Part shown: positions 16,186-27,277 of the stretch, in pieces
Layout: each line of letters begins with the position of its first letter
Numbering within the stretch: position 1 is the first letter of the stretch
From: Flavobacterium xinjiangense
GTDB taxonomy: Bacteria; Bacteroidota; Bacteroidia; Flavobacteriales; Flavobacteriaceae
Direction of reading: 5' to 3'
NCBI RefSeq assembly: GCF_900142885.1
Contig: NZ_FRCL01000001.1
Span: 352,311-416,310, forward strand
DNA length: 64,000 bases
Made by a program: the position numbers and the translations under genes
The notes under the pieces: model-generated
The model's input: only the letters and a program-made list of their open reading frames with translations
What the model was told of the DNA's origin: nothing
Databases searched by the model: none

Positions 16186-18309
16186 CTAATAATCTAAATA
16201 CCAATTAAAAACATCCGAACGTATTCCTAAAGTAAGCCAATTGGTACTTTGATTAAAAGTAGTTGCGGTATTCATTTTAGGATCAAAACTTCTGTAAATA
16301 TAACTTCCAAAAAGCTTCAGGTTAGTAGATGGATTTATCAAATATCCTCCTTGAATATCAGCTATAAAAACAGCAGTTTTATTCCCCTGTCCAACTTTTA
16401 CACCTGAATCAAAAGGTCTATTTTCATCATAATCCTTATAAATATTTCCTCCATAATTATAACTATCAGCAACCGTATCAAAATCTAACCCTCGAGTTCC
16501 TATTGTAAATTTTGCGTCACCATAATATCTTCCTTTATGATAACGGGCAATTGCTAAAAATTCTTTGAAATTCCCGCCCCATTGATGCCCTATACTTTGA
16601 TTATTGTGCGCATAATTTGTAATAGGATTGCTATGAGAATAAACGTAAGGACGGACATGATTATATTCTAACTGCAATACTAAATTATCAACTTTAAATG
16701 CATTGTAATATTTAACCCCCAATTGGTACCCAAATTTATTTTTCCAACTGTTATCCCTTTTTTTAACCTCACCAAGAGAAAATTCATCCAACAGAAATTG
16801 ACCATAGGCATTGATCTGATTGTTTACTTTATATTTATAAGTCAATCCTAAAAGTGCATTACCAGTTCTAGCCGAAGAGGCAAATTCAACAGAACGATAA
16901 AATATAATTGGATTTACAAAACTCATATCAAAACCTCTATCGTTAGTGTTAGTCCAGACTACAGACTCGAATAAACCGATGTTAAATCTATTTGACACAT
17001 TCCAGCTCAAATAATGGTTTGCCATAAATTTCGTTGAATAGGTTCGCTCAAGAGTCGCCGCTGGTCTAACATCTTTGAGCCACATATAGGTGTTGGTATA
17101 TTTTATTTTCCAAAAATTTGTGTTAATTTTCACATACGGATACGGACTTGCGCCATCACTTTCTAATAGTGAACGATAGCCATCTCCAATAAAATTTCTG
17201 CCATACCCCAGCTGTAAATCAATGTATTTATTGGCCGCAAAAGTTAAATTGGCTTCCGCCAAGGGAAAATCATATCCGTCAGTTTTAAACCTTTTGGCAA
17301 TTCCCATACCTGGAATAATGGCAGGATCACCTCCCGCTGGCTTGATTGATTCTGCGTAACGGTTAAAATAATCAGCAAATCTTCCTTGGCTTTCAAAAAC
17401 AGTTGCCGTAAAATTAATATCTTTCCCTAATCCTCCGCGAAAGTTTAATCCACGTGTATTTATATAAGTTCTTGAAACAGCACTATGAGTAGCTGCACCC
17501 ACCCCCAAATCAAGAATAGGATTTAATGTAAACCAATAACCCTCCCCTTGAATTTCTACCGTACTTTCGTTCCATAACTTTCTAGACCACCAGCCAGAAG
17601 TATTTTTTTTAAGCTTTTCATTAACCGTCTTAAGATCATAATATTTTGAAACCTCCACATAAGTATAGGGCTTAGATGCTGTATGATTATTGCTGCCCAC
17701 TTTATTTAAAGAAGCATCAAACTGAGAATAATAACTATGGGAAAAAGGAACGTTCAAATGGCTTTCAAACTCAGGGCTTCTAAATTTTTTATAAACTATA
17801 CTATCTAATTCTGTCAATTGTTTCGTATCATTCTTTATAACTTCTGCGCGAACAAGTGCTTCTGATTCTAACTGTTCAGGGCTTTTTAAGGGTATTGCAA
17901 TTGTAATGGTATATTTAGAGTAAGTAGGCTTACCGTTATATGTTGACGCTTTAATTTTGGGAAACCTAGCAAAAACCCTTTTAGTTTCTTTTATTAAATT
18001 TTCATCAACAGCATCCGTATAAATTACTTTAAAAGAGCCATTACTGTCTACTTCAAAAAGAACCTTGACATTACCTTGATAATTGGCTTGTTTTAAATTT
18101 TCCGGGACCTCAAAATTTTGAAAAATAAAATCCAATACTTTATTATAAAAACAGTTTTTTAATTCCGTGGATTGCAAATTTTCGCAATTTGAAAAAACAG
18201 GAAAACGCTCAGCAGAAGGATCTGATTGTAACGAACTATTATTTACTTCTTGTGAATAAATAAAAAACGAGTAAAATAATAAAAATACAGTTGACAAACC
18301 TTTTTTCAT
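16186..18309 (-). CDS. remB: gliding-motility-associated outer-membrane protein RemB-like
   Basis: A 707-residue exported protein with a signal peptide ending near FIYSQ. It then has a TonB C-terminal-like domain (about residues 75-150, with YQGNVKVLFEVDSNGSF) and a long beta-strand-rich region expected to be an outer-membrane barrel of the capsule-assembly (Wzi-like) type. This layout and its position close to sprA match RemB of Flavobacterium johnsoniae, which contributes to gliding. The frame is open to a GTG at 18375, overlapping deoC, but the ATG at 18309 gives a clean signal peptide and starts 20 nt past the deoC stop. It is cotranscribed with deoC. Confidence 0.82.
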   Translation of the reverse strand: MKKGLSTVFLLFYSFFIYSQEVNNSSLQSDPSAERFPVFSNCENLQSTELKNCFYNKVLDFIFQNFEVPENLKQANYQGNVKVLFEVDSNGSFKVIYTDAVDENLIKETKRVFARFPKIKASTYNGKPTYSKYTITIAIPLKSPEQLESEALVRAEVIKNDTKQLTELDSIVYKKFRSPEFESHLNVPFSHSYYSQFDASLNKVGSNNHTASKPYTYVEVSKYYDLKTVNEKLKKNTSGWWSRKLWNESTVEIQGEGYWFTLNPILDLGVGAATHSAVSRTYINTRGLNFRGGLGKDINFTATVFESQGRFADYFNRYAESIKPAGGDPAIIPGMGIAKRFKTDGYDFPLAEANLTFAANKYIDLQLGYGRNFIGDGYRSLLESDGASPYPYVKINTNFWKIKYTNTYMWLKDVRPAATLERTYSTKFMANHYLSWNVSNRFNIGLFESVVWTNTNDRGFDMSFVNPIIFYRSVEFASSARTGNALLGLTYKYKVNNQINAYGQFLLDEFSLGEVKKRDNSWKNKFGYQLGVKYYNAFKVDNLVLQLEYNHVRPYVYSHSNPITNYAHNNQSIGHQWGGNFKEFLAIARYHKGRYYGDAKFTIGTRGLDFDTVADSYNYGGNIYKDYDENRPFDSGVKVGQGNKTAVFIADIQGGYLINPSTNLKLFGSYIYRSFDPKMNTATTFNQSTNWLTLGIRSDVFNWYLDY

Positions 18310-18328
18310 GTTGACTTTTTTTGTGAAT

Positions 18329-19072
18329 TTAGTATTCAGAGCTAGATTCTTGCCCATTAGCAATTGATTTCGCACCGGAGGTGCCTATTCTTTTTACACC
18401 CAGTCGAATCATTTCAACCGCCTCCCCATATGTCCTTACTCCCCCTGCTGCTTTAACAGGTAGCGGCGAGGCATTTTCAAGCATCATAATAATAGAAGGA
18501 ATCGTGGCGCCATTAGGCAAATTGTTTTCTGTTTTATAAAAGCCAGTGGATGATTTTACAAAGACATTAGGAAATGATTCTTGTTTAAAATTTGAAACAA
18601 CAATGTTTTTAATAAAAGCTGACAATTGTATAATTTGTTTATCATCAAGTGCAGCTACTTCTATAATCCATTTTACGACTTTCCCATTATCTAAACCTAA
18701 TTGTGTGCATTTTAAAATTTCATCCTTCACCAAATCTAATTCACCACGCTTGAATGCTTCATAATTGCAAACAAAATCTAAATCATCGGCTCCATCTTTA
18801 ATTGCTTGTATCGCTTCTTTAAGTTTTTCTTCTGCGTTAGACTTTCCTTCTGGAAAATCAATCACTGTTCCAATTTGCAAAATTGAATTGGCGTCAGTAA
18901 TCATTTTTTTGGCCATTGAAACCATATCAGGACGAATCATTATGAGTTTAAATTGTTCCTCAATAGCTTCCTGAATATTGTTTTTGACTACAATAGCATT
19001 CTCAACTTCACTAAGTCCAGCTTGAGTTGCCGTTTTTAAATAGGTTGCGTCCAGATATTGTTTAATATTCAT
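18329..19072 (-). CDS. deoC: deoxyribose-phosphate aldolase
   Basis: DeoC cleaves 2-deoxyribose 5-phosphate to glyceraldehyde 3-phosphate and acetaldehyde in deoxynucleoside salvage. The 247-residue TIM-barrel protein shows DDLDFVCNYEAFKRGE, the Schiff-base Lys strand NVFVKSSTGFY, and VKAAGGVRTYGEAVEMIRLGVKRIGTSG as two of its phosphate-binding loops. A TATTTTTG element (19111-19118) about 38 nt upstream is a candidate promoter. The gene sits in front of remB with no functional link that I can see. Confidence 0.95.
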   Translation of the reverse strand: MNIKQYLDATYLKTATQAGLSEVENAIVVKNNIQEAIEEQFKLIMIRPDMVSMAKKMITDANSILQIGTVIDFPEGKSNAEEKLKEAIQAIKDGADDLDFVCNYEAFKRGELDLVKDEILKCTQLGLDNGKVVKWIIEVAALDDKQIIQLSAFIKNIVVSNFKQESFPNVFVKSSTGFYKTENNLPNGATIPSIIMMLENASPLPVKAAGGVRTYGEAVEMIRLGVKRIGTSGAKSIANGQESSSEY

Positions 19073-19110
19073 TGTTCTTTTGGTTTTATAATGATATAAG
19101 GTCTAATGAG

Positions 19111-19118
19111 CAAAAATA
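19111..19118 (-). promoter_or_regulatory. candidate -7 promoter element for deoC-remB
   Basis: The minus-strand TATTTTTG matches TAnnTTTG. It lies downstream of the terminator at 19214-19238, so deoC-remB would be a unit separate from sprA-gcvH-vanZ. The upstream -33 element is not obvious. Confidence 0.4.
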
Positions 19119-19213
19119 CATTTTAAATTCACATATTTTTAATATAAACATTTACTTTTTGTACTTACTAACCCTTTTAACACATCCATTATTAACAACG
19201 AAATGTTCAAGTA

Positions 19214-19238
19214 TAAAAAATCCCACCTAAGTGGGATT
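19214..19238 (-). terminator. Rho-independent terminator after vanZ
   Basis: The perfect 8-bp stem AATCCCAC / GTGGGATT (19219-19226 and 19231-19238) with loop CTAA is followed on the minus strand by six T. It lies 10 bp past the VanZ stop codon and ends the sprA-gcvH-vanZ unit. Confidence 0.88.
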
Positions 19239-19248
19239 ATATTATCTG

Positions 19249-19629
19249 CTATATTTTATCTACACTACGATACTTATTAAATATTAAAACGATGCAAACT
19301 GCCAAAATTGCTCCTGCCATATTTGCCAGAACATCAATAAAATCTGCTCTTCTGGTTGTCGTACAGCACCCTTGCAATATTTCTATTCCTATTCCAAAAA
19401 AAACAGAAAAAACAAATGAAATGCATAAAGGCTTAAGAAGGTTTGAACCTAACTGTTTTTTAAAAAACAAAAACCAAAATACCGTAAATACAAAATGAAA
19501 GCTTGCATGTACAAATTTATCTAAATAGAGTATACTTACACTTGGAAGATTACTTGAAGGCGTTAAGCAAAAATACGCTATCACTCCTGTCCAAGATAAA
19601 GCTATCCAAAAGTACAGTAATTTAGGCAC
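19249..19629 (-). CDS. VanZ-like membrane protein
   Basis: A protein of about 127 residues with four membrane helices and the VanZ-family residues [13 protein letters not shown] and [24 protein letters not shown]. The family gave its name to a teicoplanin resistance gene, but most members have no known role. No ATG is available at the family N-terminus. The frame extends back to a TTG at 19689 inside gcvH, but the hydrophobic N-terminus begins at a GTG (19627-19629) overlapping the gcvH stop by 8 bp. That start is preferred and implies translational coupling with gcvH. Confidence 0.82.
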   Translation of the reverse strand: MPKLLYFWIALSWTGVIAYFCLTPSSNLPSVSILYLDKFVHASFHFVFTVFWFLFFKKQLGSNLLKPLCISFVFSVFFGIGIEILQGCCTTTRRADFIDVLANMAGAILAVCIVLIFNKYRSVDKI

Positions 19630-20002
19630 CAATAAGTTCTTTGTATGATTCACTCGAAAGCAATGAATCAACTTCATCCATTTTAGCAACTTTAATCTTT
19701 ATCATCCACCCTGCGCCATAAGGATCAGAATTGACAACTTCCGGCGTACTTTCTAATGAGTCATTAAAAGCGACAATTTCTCCTGACAAAGGAAGAAATA
19801 AATCAGAAACCGTCTTAACCGCTTCAACTGTACCAAAAACCTCATCTTTTTCTAAAGTTTGGTCTAAAGTTTCTACCTCAACATATACGATATCTCCTAA
19901 TTCTTTTTGTGCAAAATGAGTAATTCCTACTGTTGCAATATCACCTTCTAAACTAACCCATTCGTGATCTTTTGTGTACTTTAAATTTGCTGGTATATTC
20001 AT
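19622..20002 (-). CDS. gcvH: glycine cleavage system H protein
   Basis: GcvH carries the methylamine intermediate of glycine on a lipoyl arm between the P, T and L proteins. The 126-residue protein has the opening [13 protein letters not shown] and the lipoylation motif [11 protein letters not shown] with the modified Lys near residue 63. The closing segment [12 protein letters not shown] is also typical. It lies 94 bp after sprA and overlaps vanZ. The other gcv genes are not in the window; gcvH near sprA is an arrangement seen in other flavobacteria. Confidence 0.96.
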   Translation of the reverse strand: MNIPANLKYTKDHEWVSLEGDIATVGITHFAQKELGDIVYVEVETLDQTLEKDEVFGTVEAVKTVSDLFLPLSGEIVAFNDSLESTPEVVNSDPYGAGWMIKIKVAKMDEVDSLLSSESYKELIGA

Positions 20003-20096
20003 AAAAATATTTATTGATAATTACTATTTACTAATTGAAATTTTATGCGACAAATGTAACAATCTCAATTCAAATCACCTTTAGATTTTAAGAAAA

Positions 20097-23000
20097 TTAA
20101 TTGCCAAAATTATATCGCATCGTAAATCCAGATCGAATGTTGGTTAATGGAAATGAAGTTGATATTACGGCTTTCGAAAAGGAATGATCATAGTAGAAAA
20201 TTGCAGTCAAGTTTTTACTGAAAGCATAATCAGCAGTAAATTTTACTGACCAAATATTTTGCCCTCCGGCTAATTGATTATTATCATAATCCAAATAACG
20301 AACAATTGTTTGATTATTACGGTATGATAAATCCCCTTTTATGTTAATATCACTTTTTATTATCCCCGTAGGATTATCAGCCAACCTGGAAGAAAAAATT
20401 ACATCCTTAAATCGATACCCTAGTCCAACAACGTATTCTATTCCTTTAACCTCGGTCAATAAATTATTATCAAAACTCATGGATAACGCTCTGTCTTTCT
20501 TTATTTCAGTAAGTATTTTTAATGAATTTTTTAATTCAAAATCCATTCTAATAAGCGGACTGAATTGCTCCACTAAATTGATATTAGACATAATTGTCTT
20601 ATTGAAAAAATTTCCGCTTGCATCCACTCCATCCGGGTTTTTATCATATTCAAAATTAGACCTAAATGCATTAATTGTATAAGAAGCTCGGTAACCATGC
20701 TGCATAGAAAAACGCTTGAAATTTTCTTTGAAAAAACTATAACGCATCAATCCATTATATTTCACAGCCCAGTTTGGTATTGGAAAACTTCTGAAAATTC
20801 CAAGAGAAACATCCGAAGCATTAGAACCGGAATAAGAGGCTAAAAAAGCAGGTAATAATACCGCTTGATTATTTTTACCATATCCTAATGGATAACCTTC
20901 AGCATCGAGATTAGCCGGGTTATTTACGTCTATCCCACGTTGTGAAGCCAATCGATTCGCAACAGTGAGTCTATTAATTCTAAAATCATCAAAAGCTGCA
21001 GATCCATTCTCATCACTCGTCGAAAATGCTGTTTTTATTAGAACAGTCGATATAGAAAAAAGACCGTAACTATAAGGCGATTGAGGTATGTACCCATCTT
21101 GAATATCAACTCTATATTGTTCCGAGGAATTTCTAGAATAAGCTCTATCCAAAGACAAATCAATTTTTAAGTCCGGAAATAAATCAACATTTGCTGTTGC
21201 CTTAAATATTCTATTTTTTACTTGGGTAAAATTCTGATTGAATTCTTGATAATTGGTCAACCATCCATTTCGGGCCGCTTCATATCGCACGTCATCTTGG
21301 CTACCAAAAATAAAACCCAATGAAGGTCTTGATGACCCTAAAAACCCAATCCCTGGAGTATATCCCGGTAATACTGTACCACTATTCTCCGTGTAATTCA
21401 TTTGAACATTTTTAACACTGGTCAAAACCCCAATCAAACCGTCTACAAATTCATTGTTTTTCGCAGGTTGTTGATTGTTTGTATTCACCACTTTTTCTCC
21501 TGGTTTTGGAATAGCGGCTTTAGGTTTAGGAACTGACTTATTTGTGTTTTTTGACACTCCTAAATACTTATATAATAAATCCATGTTGAACGCAGCATTC
21601 AAATTATTTGAACTTGCGTTTTGAATCGTATTCCCCAAATTATAATTATTCCCGTCAATTTCTATTTGAGACAGTGCATTAGAAGATCGTTGCCAGCTGT
21701 AATCTCCCTTATAGGAATAATTAGCTTTTACAAAACTAAACAGCGGAATTTTATTAATTGGCAGTTCATAGTTCAACACTAATTGTTGCATATGTTGATT
21801 AGGATCTCCAATATCCCAATAACTATCCCAAATCGTAAAAGAATCAATGGGTTCATTGTTCTCGTTCAAATAATTTTTGACAATATTACTGGATGAAGCT
21901 GTATAATTTAATTTTAAAGATTTTGTCAAATTAAAATTAAACCCATATTGATAATTGAACGCAAAATTTCTTCGATACAAAGGATCAAGTCCTATTCCTT
22001 CCACATCAACTTGTCTAAATTGCTGACGGTTGTATTGCCTGTTAATATTAGAATTAAATGAAATATTGGAAGGCAAATAATTAAAATTAAAATCACTTAA
22101 CAATTTCCAATAACTGCTTTTTTTCATGAAAGCGGTTTTCTTAAAAGGCTCCACTGGTTTAGGTTGAAAAGTAAAGCCATAATCAACCGATGAACTTACA
22201 TGCTGATCGATATAATCTTCAATTTCAAAATCATGTCGTTCCACTTCATTAATAGATTGCGAAAAGGTGAAATTTTCTACATCATAAACATGTTGTTTTT
22301 GCTCCGGGCTTCTTTCTTTTCGAACTCCTATAAAGTTGATACTTGTTCGTTTTGTATAATCCGTTGCTCTGCTTTTAATATTATCTCTTTCAGCTTGATT
22401 ATCGGTATTGTCCAATAGTTGTTTTAGCTTAATATCTTGATTGAAAGGATCATATTCCGGTGTAATCATTTCTTCGCCAACAGCATAATTAAAAGGTAAA
22501 TTCACCCCCCATTTTGGAGGTAATAGTTTACCAAGATTCAAATTCGTTACTATATTGTATTGCTGCGTATCCTCACGGCTTCTTTCATTTGGCCCTTGTT
22601 CTAACGCTCCAAAACCAATTGTACTCATTTTACCTGTGGCAGAAACTGTGGCAAAATCCGCAAGATTTGAATCTACATTCAGCACCGCAGCCATACCGCC
22701 TTGATTATCCATATCGGCGATACGCAATTCATTGAACCAAACCTCCCCTTTAATATCCTGATGCGTTTCATTACTCTTAACACCAACCATTAAAGTTCTA
22801 ACTTGACCAAAATTAGGGTTCCCTTTTATCCCTAATCTCAATTTATTAGGTTTATTGGATAATGATGGATCCAGTTTATCATCATCTTCATATTTATAAT
22901 AAATTCCGTCCAATGGCAAATCATTTGGATTTACACTCATAGCCAAAATCTTCAATTTGGTTAATAAAGCTAAAGACAAATCAATTTCATTATCCTCTGG

Positions 23001-26000
23001 CCAAACCGCTTCGGCACTTAAAGCAGAGCAATCAGAAGTTGACGAAGAAGAAGGCTTCGTTATTTTTAAGGGAATTTCTATCTGGTAGAAATTTTGCGTA
23101 AAGTCATTTCCAAAACGTATAAAACCTACCATTTGATCATCCTGAAGTGCAATTTCATTTGGCAAAGACTCTGCATGCAAAAACATTTTTAATTTTTTGA
23201 ACTGACGCATGTCGATACTTACATTTTTAAAGACAGCTCTTGAATCGTTTGGTTCCAATCCATCTCCAGAAACTCTTAACGCTAAAGATTGCTCGTTTTG
23301 ATTAATAACCGTGTTGTTGTTGTACAGTTGCTCTCTTACAACCCCCGGCGGAGTTATATAATTTACTGGACATCTCTCATTGTTTTCTTGAACATTAACC
23401 GCTAATACATCTAAGTCAGTTTTGTCATCAAGTACATTGGTGTCATTAAAATCAAGTGTATTTGTATATCGTCTCCATTCACCCCTTACTAAATCTAAGG
23501 CTCCAAAACGAACTGTCACCTTATCATTAAAACCAGTCATAAACATTCTCATGAAACGTATCGATCTAAAATCGGAAATATTTCCAATCGTATTTTCAGG
23601 TTGTGAAACTGGTACTTTAAACTGAATCCATCTTGCATCTGTTACAGAACCGTTTGCCAAAGTCACCTGCGTATTTCTAATATCAGTAATGTAATTTTGT
23701 CCTATACTCATATTTGGCTTGACATCAATACTATATTCATAATACGCATTGATAGTATTCATGGTATTGTCCCTGTTAATATCCTCCACATCTGGAACCG
23801 TGGAAGCTCCTCTGTTAGGGTCATTAATATCAACGGCGGAGTTGCCATCTACTCCATTATAATTTTTATATCTGTCTGAAACATTTCCAGAAGCATTCAA
23901 GTAATACGTATAATCATCCGCTGCAGGATCCGGCTCTGATGCAAAATTATTATAAACAGAAGCTTCCTTGACGTTCGCCAAACCATCTAGACCAACATCC
24001 TGATTTTTTCTATTATCAGCATTGGTATCAAAAGCATAAATTAAAGATTGCGAAGCAGGCACATCTCCCCATACTGATGGTGGATTTGCCAATATTTGAT
24101 CTGGACCAAGACCATTTTCATATTGTTTTCGTCCGTCTTTAAGGACATCCTCAGAAACCTCCCCTAAATTGAAATAAATTTTACCGGTATTAGTTTGTGG
24201 AATTTGACCGTTGCCAACATATGGATCTAAAACCCAAAATTGAATATATTCCACATTTCCTTGTTCGAAATTAGTTGAATTCAATGATCTCATTATCCCC
24301 CCATAATTTGATGTTGGGTTTGTATTATAATTCGAACTATTATTATAAGGCCCTCTTTCAGAAGGAAAATAACTTAAATCCAATGTATTGACAACTTGAG
24401 ATTGACCTTGTGCAATATCCGTCAAAGGATATAACTCCTCGCTATAAATTCTTCGGGTAGTATTAAAAGACAAATCTTCATTTGAAATTCCAGCTGGTTT
24501 TTGAGTATAAAATACAGGGTCAATTGAATACCATGCTAATTTTGCTCTTTTAAAACCATAGCTTAAATCATTAGAATTGGCATTAAAATCATATGTACTT
24601 CTGGCATTTCTTTCCGGTGTAGATGACAAACTCCATGCATACGGGGATCGCATATCAATTGTTGACTGAGAACCTTCAAAATCGTCCACATATATAGTAG
24701 ATTCTCCTTGAAAACGATCCGCTTTTGGTGAATCTGGTTTCAAAAATGCAATTTCGCCTCTTATGGAAAGATTCGAAGGAACATCTGTATCAATATTTGG
24801 TAACTTATTTACTAATCGGGTTAAAAAAGGAACCTCTGTGGAAAAATTAGAATTGAATCCAAAAATCGTGTTATTCACTGATTCCTGGCCGAAGCTTGAT
24901 TTTTGTGTAAATGGTTTTTCGGACATTTTTAAAAAAGTAGCACCCACTAAAAAATTATCCGAAATTTTATGCTCGACATTAACGCCCATAAACCTTCTGG
25001 TTTGTTGACCAAAAATTGAATTATTCTCCAAAGAAACATTTATTGGCGTATTCGATGCTTGAAGAGATGGATCTAGAATCTGAACTCGTCCCAATTGATA
25101 ATTGACACTATAATCTATCCCCTCCACTAAAATTCTTCCTCCTGCCGTCACAACAACTGATCCTCTTGGAACATTAAAAGCCCCAATCGGAATTCCGTCA
25201 CCACCAGTAGATTTATACTTACCTCTTAATAAAAATTTGTTTTTATCACTGTCTTGTAAAGCCCCAGATTGCGTATTTCGATACATACTTTTGAACACAT
25301 ATTTCTTTTGATTTGGGTTATAACTACTTTCGTTGTTATAATTTTCTGCTGAACCAGTATTCGATAATTTAGAAAATAATAATTCTCCAAATGGTTCTTT
25401 GGTCGTGAATATTATCCTCCCGTTTTGAGCATCGATCGTTAAGCCTTGCATAAAATCAAAAAAACCATCTCCTCCTGTTTGTGGATCATTATTGTAATTC
25501 AATTTATCTAAATTAAACACTTTAAGTAAAGGAGTTTCAGCTACTTTATTTTCTGGCAACGGATTTGCTGGAAAAGGACTTCCAGACACCTCCGTAATAT
25601 AATTTAAAGCAGATGGATCGGTGTAAAGAATATTAAATCTGAAATCTTCTTGTTTTACTTGATAGGCCCCAGGAATTTGATAAATGTTTTTCATCATAAG
25701 GTTCCAAACCGGATTTTTGACATTGGTCAAATTACTTTTAAGCATTTTCAATATCAGACTTTGCGTAATAATTGCCTGATTTGATTGATTAACTCCCGTT
25801 ACAACGGTAGCATCTACTCCATCACTTCCAAACTCCCCAACTTGATAAACTTTGTCCCCAATCGTATATTGATAAGCTACCGCTAAAACCTCATCGTTCG
25901 CTAATCTTTGTTGCAACGAAATATATCCTAATTGAGCATTAAATGTATATTCATTAGGATTCAGCTTTCTGGCATTTTCAAGCTTAGAATAATCCTGTCC

Positions 26001-27254
26001 TTCGCTTACAGTAGCATTAAAACCAGAACTTGAAGTTACTATTTCGCGAATGTTATTATTTAACAAACCACTTCCGGCTGCAATTTGCGCAGGATCATAA
26101 TCATTATTCGAGTTGTCAGAAGGAGAATCGATTGGACTATTAAAAATTCCGGCAGAAGGGTCTAACACGACCACCTCATTATCCGCTAAACCCGTTAATT
26201 GCCCTTCCCCTAAATCCTGAAGCGCAATAATATTTCGTAGATTATTATTGGTTGTAGTTACTCGGTTTTGTTTATTGGTAACCCAGATTTCCAATCTTGA
26301 AATTTGAACTCTACTATCAATAAAAGGATAGTTTTTTAAGGAAGCATCATACTTATTTCTGAAATATTGTGACAAGAAAAAATGCCTGTCATTATCATAA
26401 TCCAATGCGTAAATATCAAAATCCTGAATTGTTCCACCTCCATGAGCAACTATGCTTTTGGTCTGTGATTTCTGTTCCGAAAACACACCAGTAACAGTGG
26501 TTTTACCAAATTGTAACTGTGTTTTCACACCAAATAAACTTTGAGCACCTCTGATCAAGGAACTGTTTAGTGGCATACTTACGTTTCCAACCTCAATTTT
26601 TTGAATAATATCATCTTCAGAAGGGGCGTATTCTAACTTTATTAAATTTTGAAAGGCAAAAGTAGACTGCGTGTCATAGTTAGCATTTACATTAAGTCTC
26701 GTCCCTACTTTCCCCATCAAACTCATACTTATCCTTTGATTGAAATCAAAAGAAAGATTTGATCTGTTCCTCGGTGAAAAGGAAGGATTATCCTGTTTTG
26801 TGTACCGCATCCCTAAATCCATTTCTACAGATCCAGTTGGCTTAACATCAATGGTATTGCTTCCGAAAATGGATTCAAAAAGACCAGATTTTACGTAATA
26901 TCTTGGCAGTAAATCTTTTTTAGCTGCTTCACTCCCCTCTTTTTTCCCATCTATCGCATCCACTTTTTTCTTGAAATAATCCCGCATGGATTCTTTCAAA
27001 ACCAAGTTTTCATATTCTTTTGGAGTTAAAATAATAGGATAATCAATAGAAAACCCATCAATAGAATTGGTATAAATATACCTATCCGTGACAGGATCAT
27101 AAGTGTATGCAGAAAGAATACTTTGAGGGTCTTTAAGTTGGACTTTCCCTGTAGAAAAACCAGTTTTGACTGTATCCTGAGCAGCTGGTGTTATCTGGGC
27201 TTGCGTTACAAAACCACAAAATATGACTAGCAAAAAAATAGAAATTTTATGCAT
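20097..27254 (-). CDS. sprA: SprA/Sov, type IX secretion system translocon
   Basis: SprA forms the giant outer-membrane barrel through which type IX secretion cargo leaves the cell, and it is needed for gliding in F. johnsoniae. The 2385-residue length agrees with the family (about 2400). It has a signal peptide ending FVTQAQ. Family segments include SFDFNQRISMSLMGKVGTRL (about 175) and VYQVGEFGSDGVDATVV (about 475). The C-terminus is beta-rich and ends in an aromatic strand (MRYNFGN). The frame is intact over 7.2 kb. The gene starts 23 bp after ruvA and is probably cotranscribed with it, followed by gcvH and vanZ. Confidence 0.97.
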   Translation of the reverse strand: MHKISIFLLVIFCGFVTQAQITPAAQDTVKTGFSTGKVQLKDPQSILSAYTYDPVTDRYIYTNSIDGFSIDYPIILTPKEYENLVLKESMRDYFKKKVDAIDGKKEGSEAAKKDLLPRYYVKSGLFESIFGSNTIDVKPTGSVEMDLGMRYTKQDNPSFSPRNRSNLSFDFNQRISMSLMGKVGTRLNVNANYDTQSTFAFQNLIKLEYAPSEDDIIQKIEVGNVSMPLNSSLIRGAQSLFGVKTQLQFGKTTVTGVFSEQKSQTKSIVAHGGGTIQDFDIYALDYDNDRHFFLSQYFRNKYDASLKNYPFIDSRVQISRLEIWVTNKQNRVTTTNNNLRNIIALQDLGEGQLTGLADNEVVVLDPSAGIFNSPIDSPSDNSNNDYDPAQIAAGSGLLNNNIREIVTSSSGFNATVSEGQDYSKLENARKLNPNEYTFNAQLGYISLQQRLANDEVLAVAYQYTIGDKVYQVGEFGSDGVDATVVTGVNQSNQAIITQSLILKMLKSNLTNVKNPVWNLMMKNIYQIPGAYQVKQEDFRFNILYTDPSALNYITEVSGSPFPANPLPENKVAETPLLKVFNLDKLNYNNDPQTGGDGFFDFMQGLTIDAQNGRIIFTTKEPFGELLFSKLSNTGSAENYNNESSYNPNQKKYVFKSMYRNTQSGALQDSDKNKFLLRGKYKSTGGDGIPIGAFNVPRGSVVVTAGGRILVEGIDYSVNYQLGRVQILDPSLQASNTPINVSLENNSIFGQQTRRFMGVNVEHKISDNFLVGATFLKMSEKPFTQKSSFGQESVNNTIFGFNSNFSTEVPFLTRLVNKLPNIDTDVPSNLSIRGEIAFLKPDSPKADRFQGESTIYVDDFEGSQSTIDMRSPYAWSLSSTPERNARSTYDFNANSNDLSYGFKRAKLAWYSIDPVFYTQKPAGISNEDLSFNTTRRIYSEELYPLTDIAQGQSQVVNTLDLSYFPSERGPYNNSSNYNTNPTSNYGGIMRSLNSTNFEQGNVEYIQFWVLDPYVGNGQIPQTNTGKIYFNLGEVSEDVLKDGRKQYENGLGPDQILANPPSVWGDVPASQSLIYAFDTNADNRKNQDVGLDGLANVKEASVYNNFASEPDPAADDYTYYLNASGNVSDRYKNYNGVDGNSAVDINDPNRGASTVPDVEDINRDNTMNTINAYYEYSIDVKPNMSIGQNYITDIRNTQVTLANGSVTDARWIQFKVPVSQPENTIGNISDFRSIRFMRMFMTGFNDKVTVRFGALDLVRGEWRRYTNTLDFNDTNVLDDKTDLDVLAVNVQENNERCPVNYITPPGVVREQLYNNNTVINQNEQSLALRVSGDGLEPNDSRAVFKNVSIDMRQFKKLKMFLHAESLPNEIALQDDQMVGFIRFGNDFTQNFYQIEIPLKITKPSSSSTSDCSALSAEAVWPEDNEIDLSLALLTKLKILAMSVNPNDLPLDGIYYKYEDDDKLDPSLSNKPNKLRLGIKGNPNFGQVRTLMVGVKSNETHQDIKGEVWFNELRIADMDNQGGMAAVLNVDSNLADFATVSATGKMSTIGFGALEQGPNERSREDTQQYNIVTNLNLGKLLPPKWGVNLPFNYAVGEEMITPEYDPFNQDIKLKQLLDNTDNQAERDNIKSRATDYTKRTSINFIGVRKERSPEQKQHVYDVENFTFSQSINEVERHDFEIEDYIDQHVSSSVDYGFTFQPKPVEPFKKTAFMKKSSYWKLLSDFNFNYLPSNISFNSNINRQYNRQQFRQVDVEGIGLDPLYRRNFAFNYQYGFNFNLTKSLKLNYTASSSNIVKNYLNENNEPIDSFTIWDSYWDIGDPNQHMQQLVLNYELPINKIPLFSFVKANYSYKGDYSWQRSSNALSQIEIDGNNYNLGNTIQNASSNNLNAAFNMDLLYKYLGVSKNTNKSVPKPKAAIPKPGEKVVNTNNQQPAKNNEFVDGLIGVLTSVKNVQMNYTENSGTVLPGYTPGIGFLGSSRPSLGFIFGSQDDVRYEAARNGWLTNYQEFNQNFTQVKNRIFKATANVDLFPDLKIDLSLDRAYSRNSSEQYRVDIQDGYIPQSPYSYGLFSISTVLIKTAFSTSDENGSAAFDDFRINRLTVANRLASQRGIDVNNPANLDAEGYPLGYGKNNQAVLLPAFLASYSGSNASDVSLGIFRSFPIPNWAVKYNGLMRYSFFKENFKRFSMQHGYRASYTINAFRSNFEYDKNPDGVDASGNFFNKTIMSNINLVEQFSPLIRMDFELKNSLKILTEIKKDRALSMSFDNNLLTEVKGIEYVVGLGYRFKDVIFSSRLADNPTGIIKSDINIKGDLSYRNNQTIVRYLDYDNNQLAGGQNIWSVKFTADYAFSKNLTAIFYYDHSFSKAVISTSFPLTNIRSGFTMRYNFGN

Positions 27255-27277
27255 ATAATCCGTTTTTTGAGTCTCTT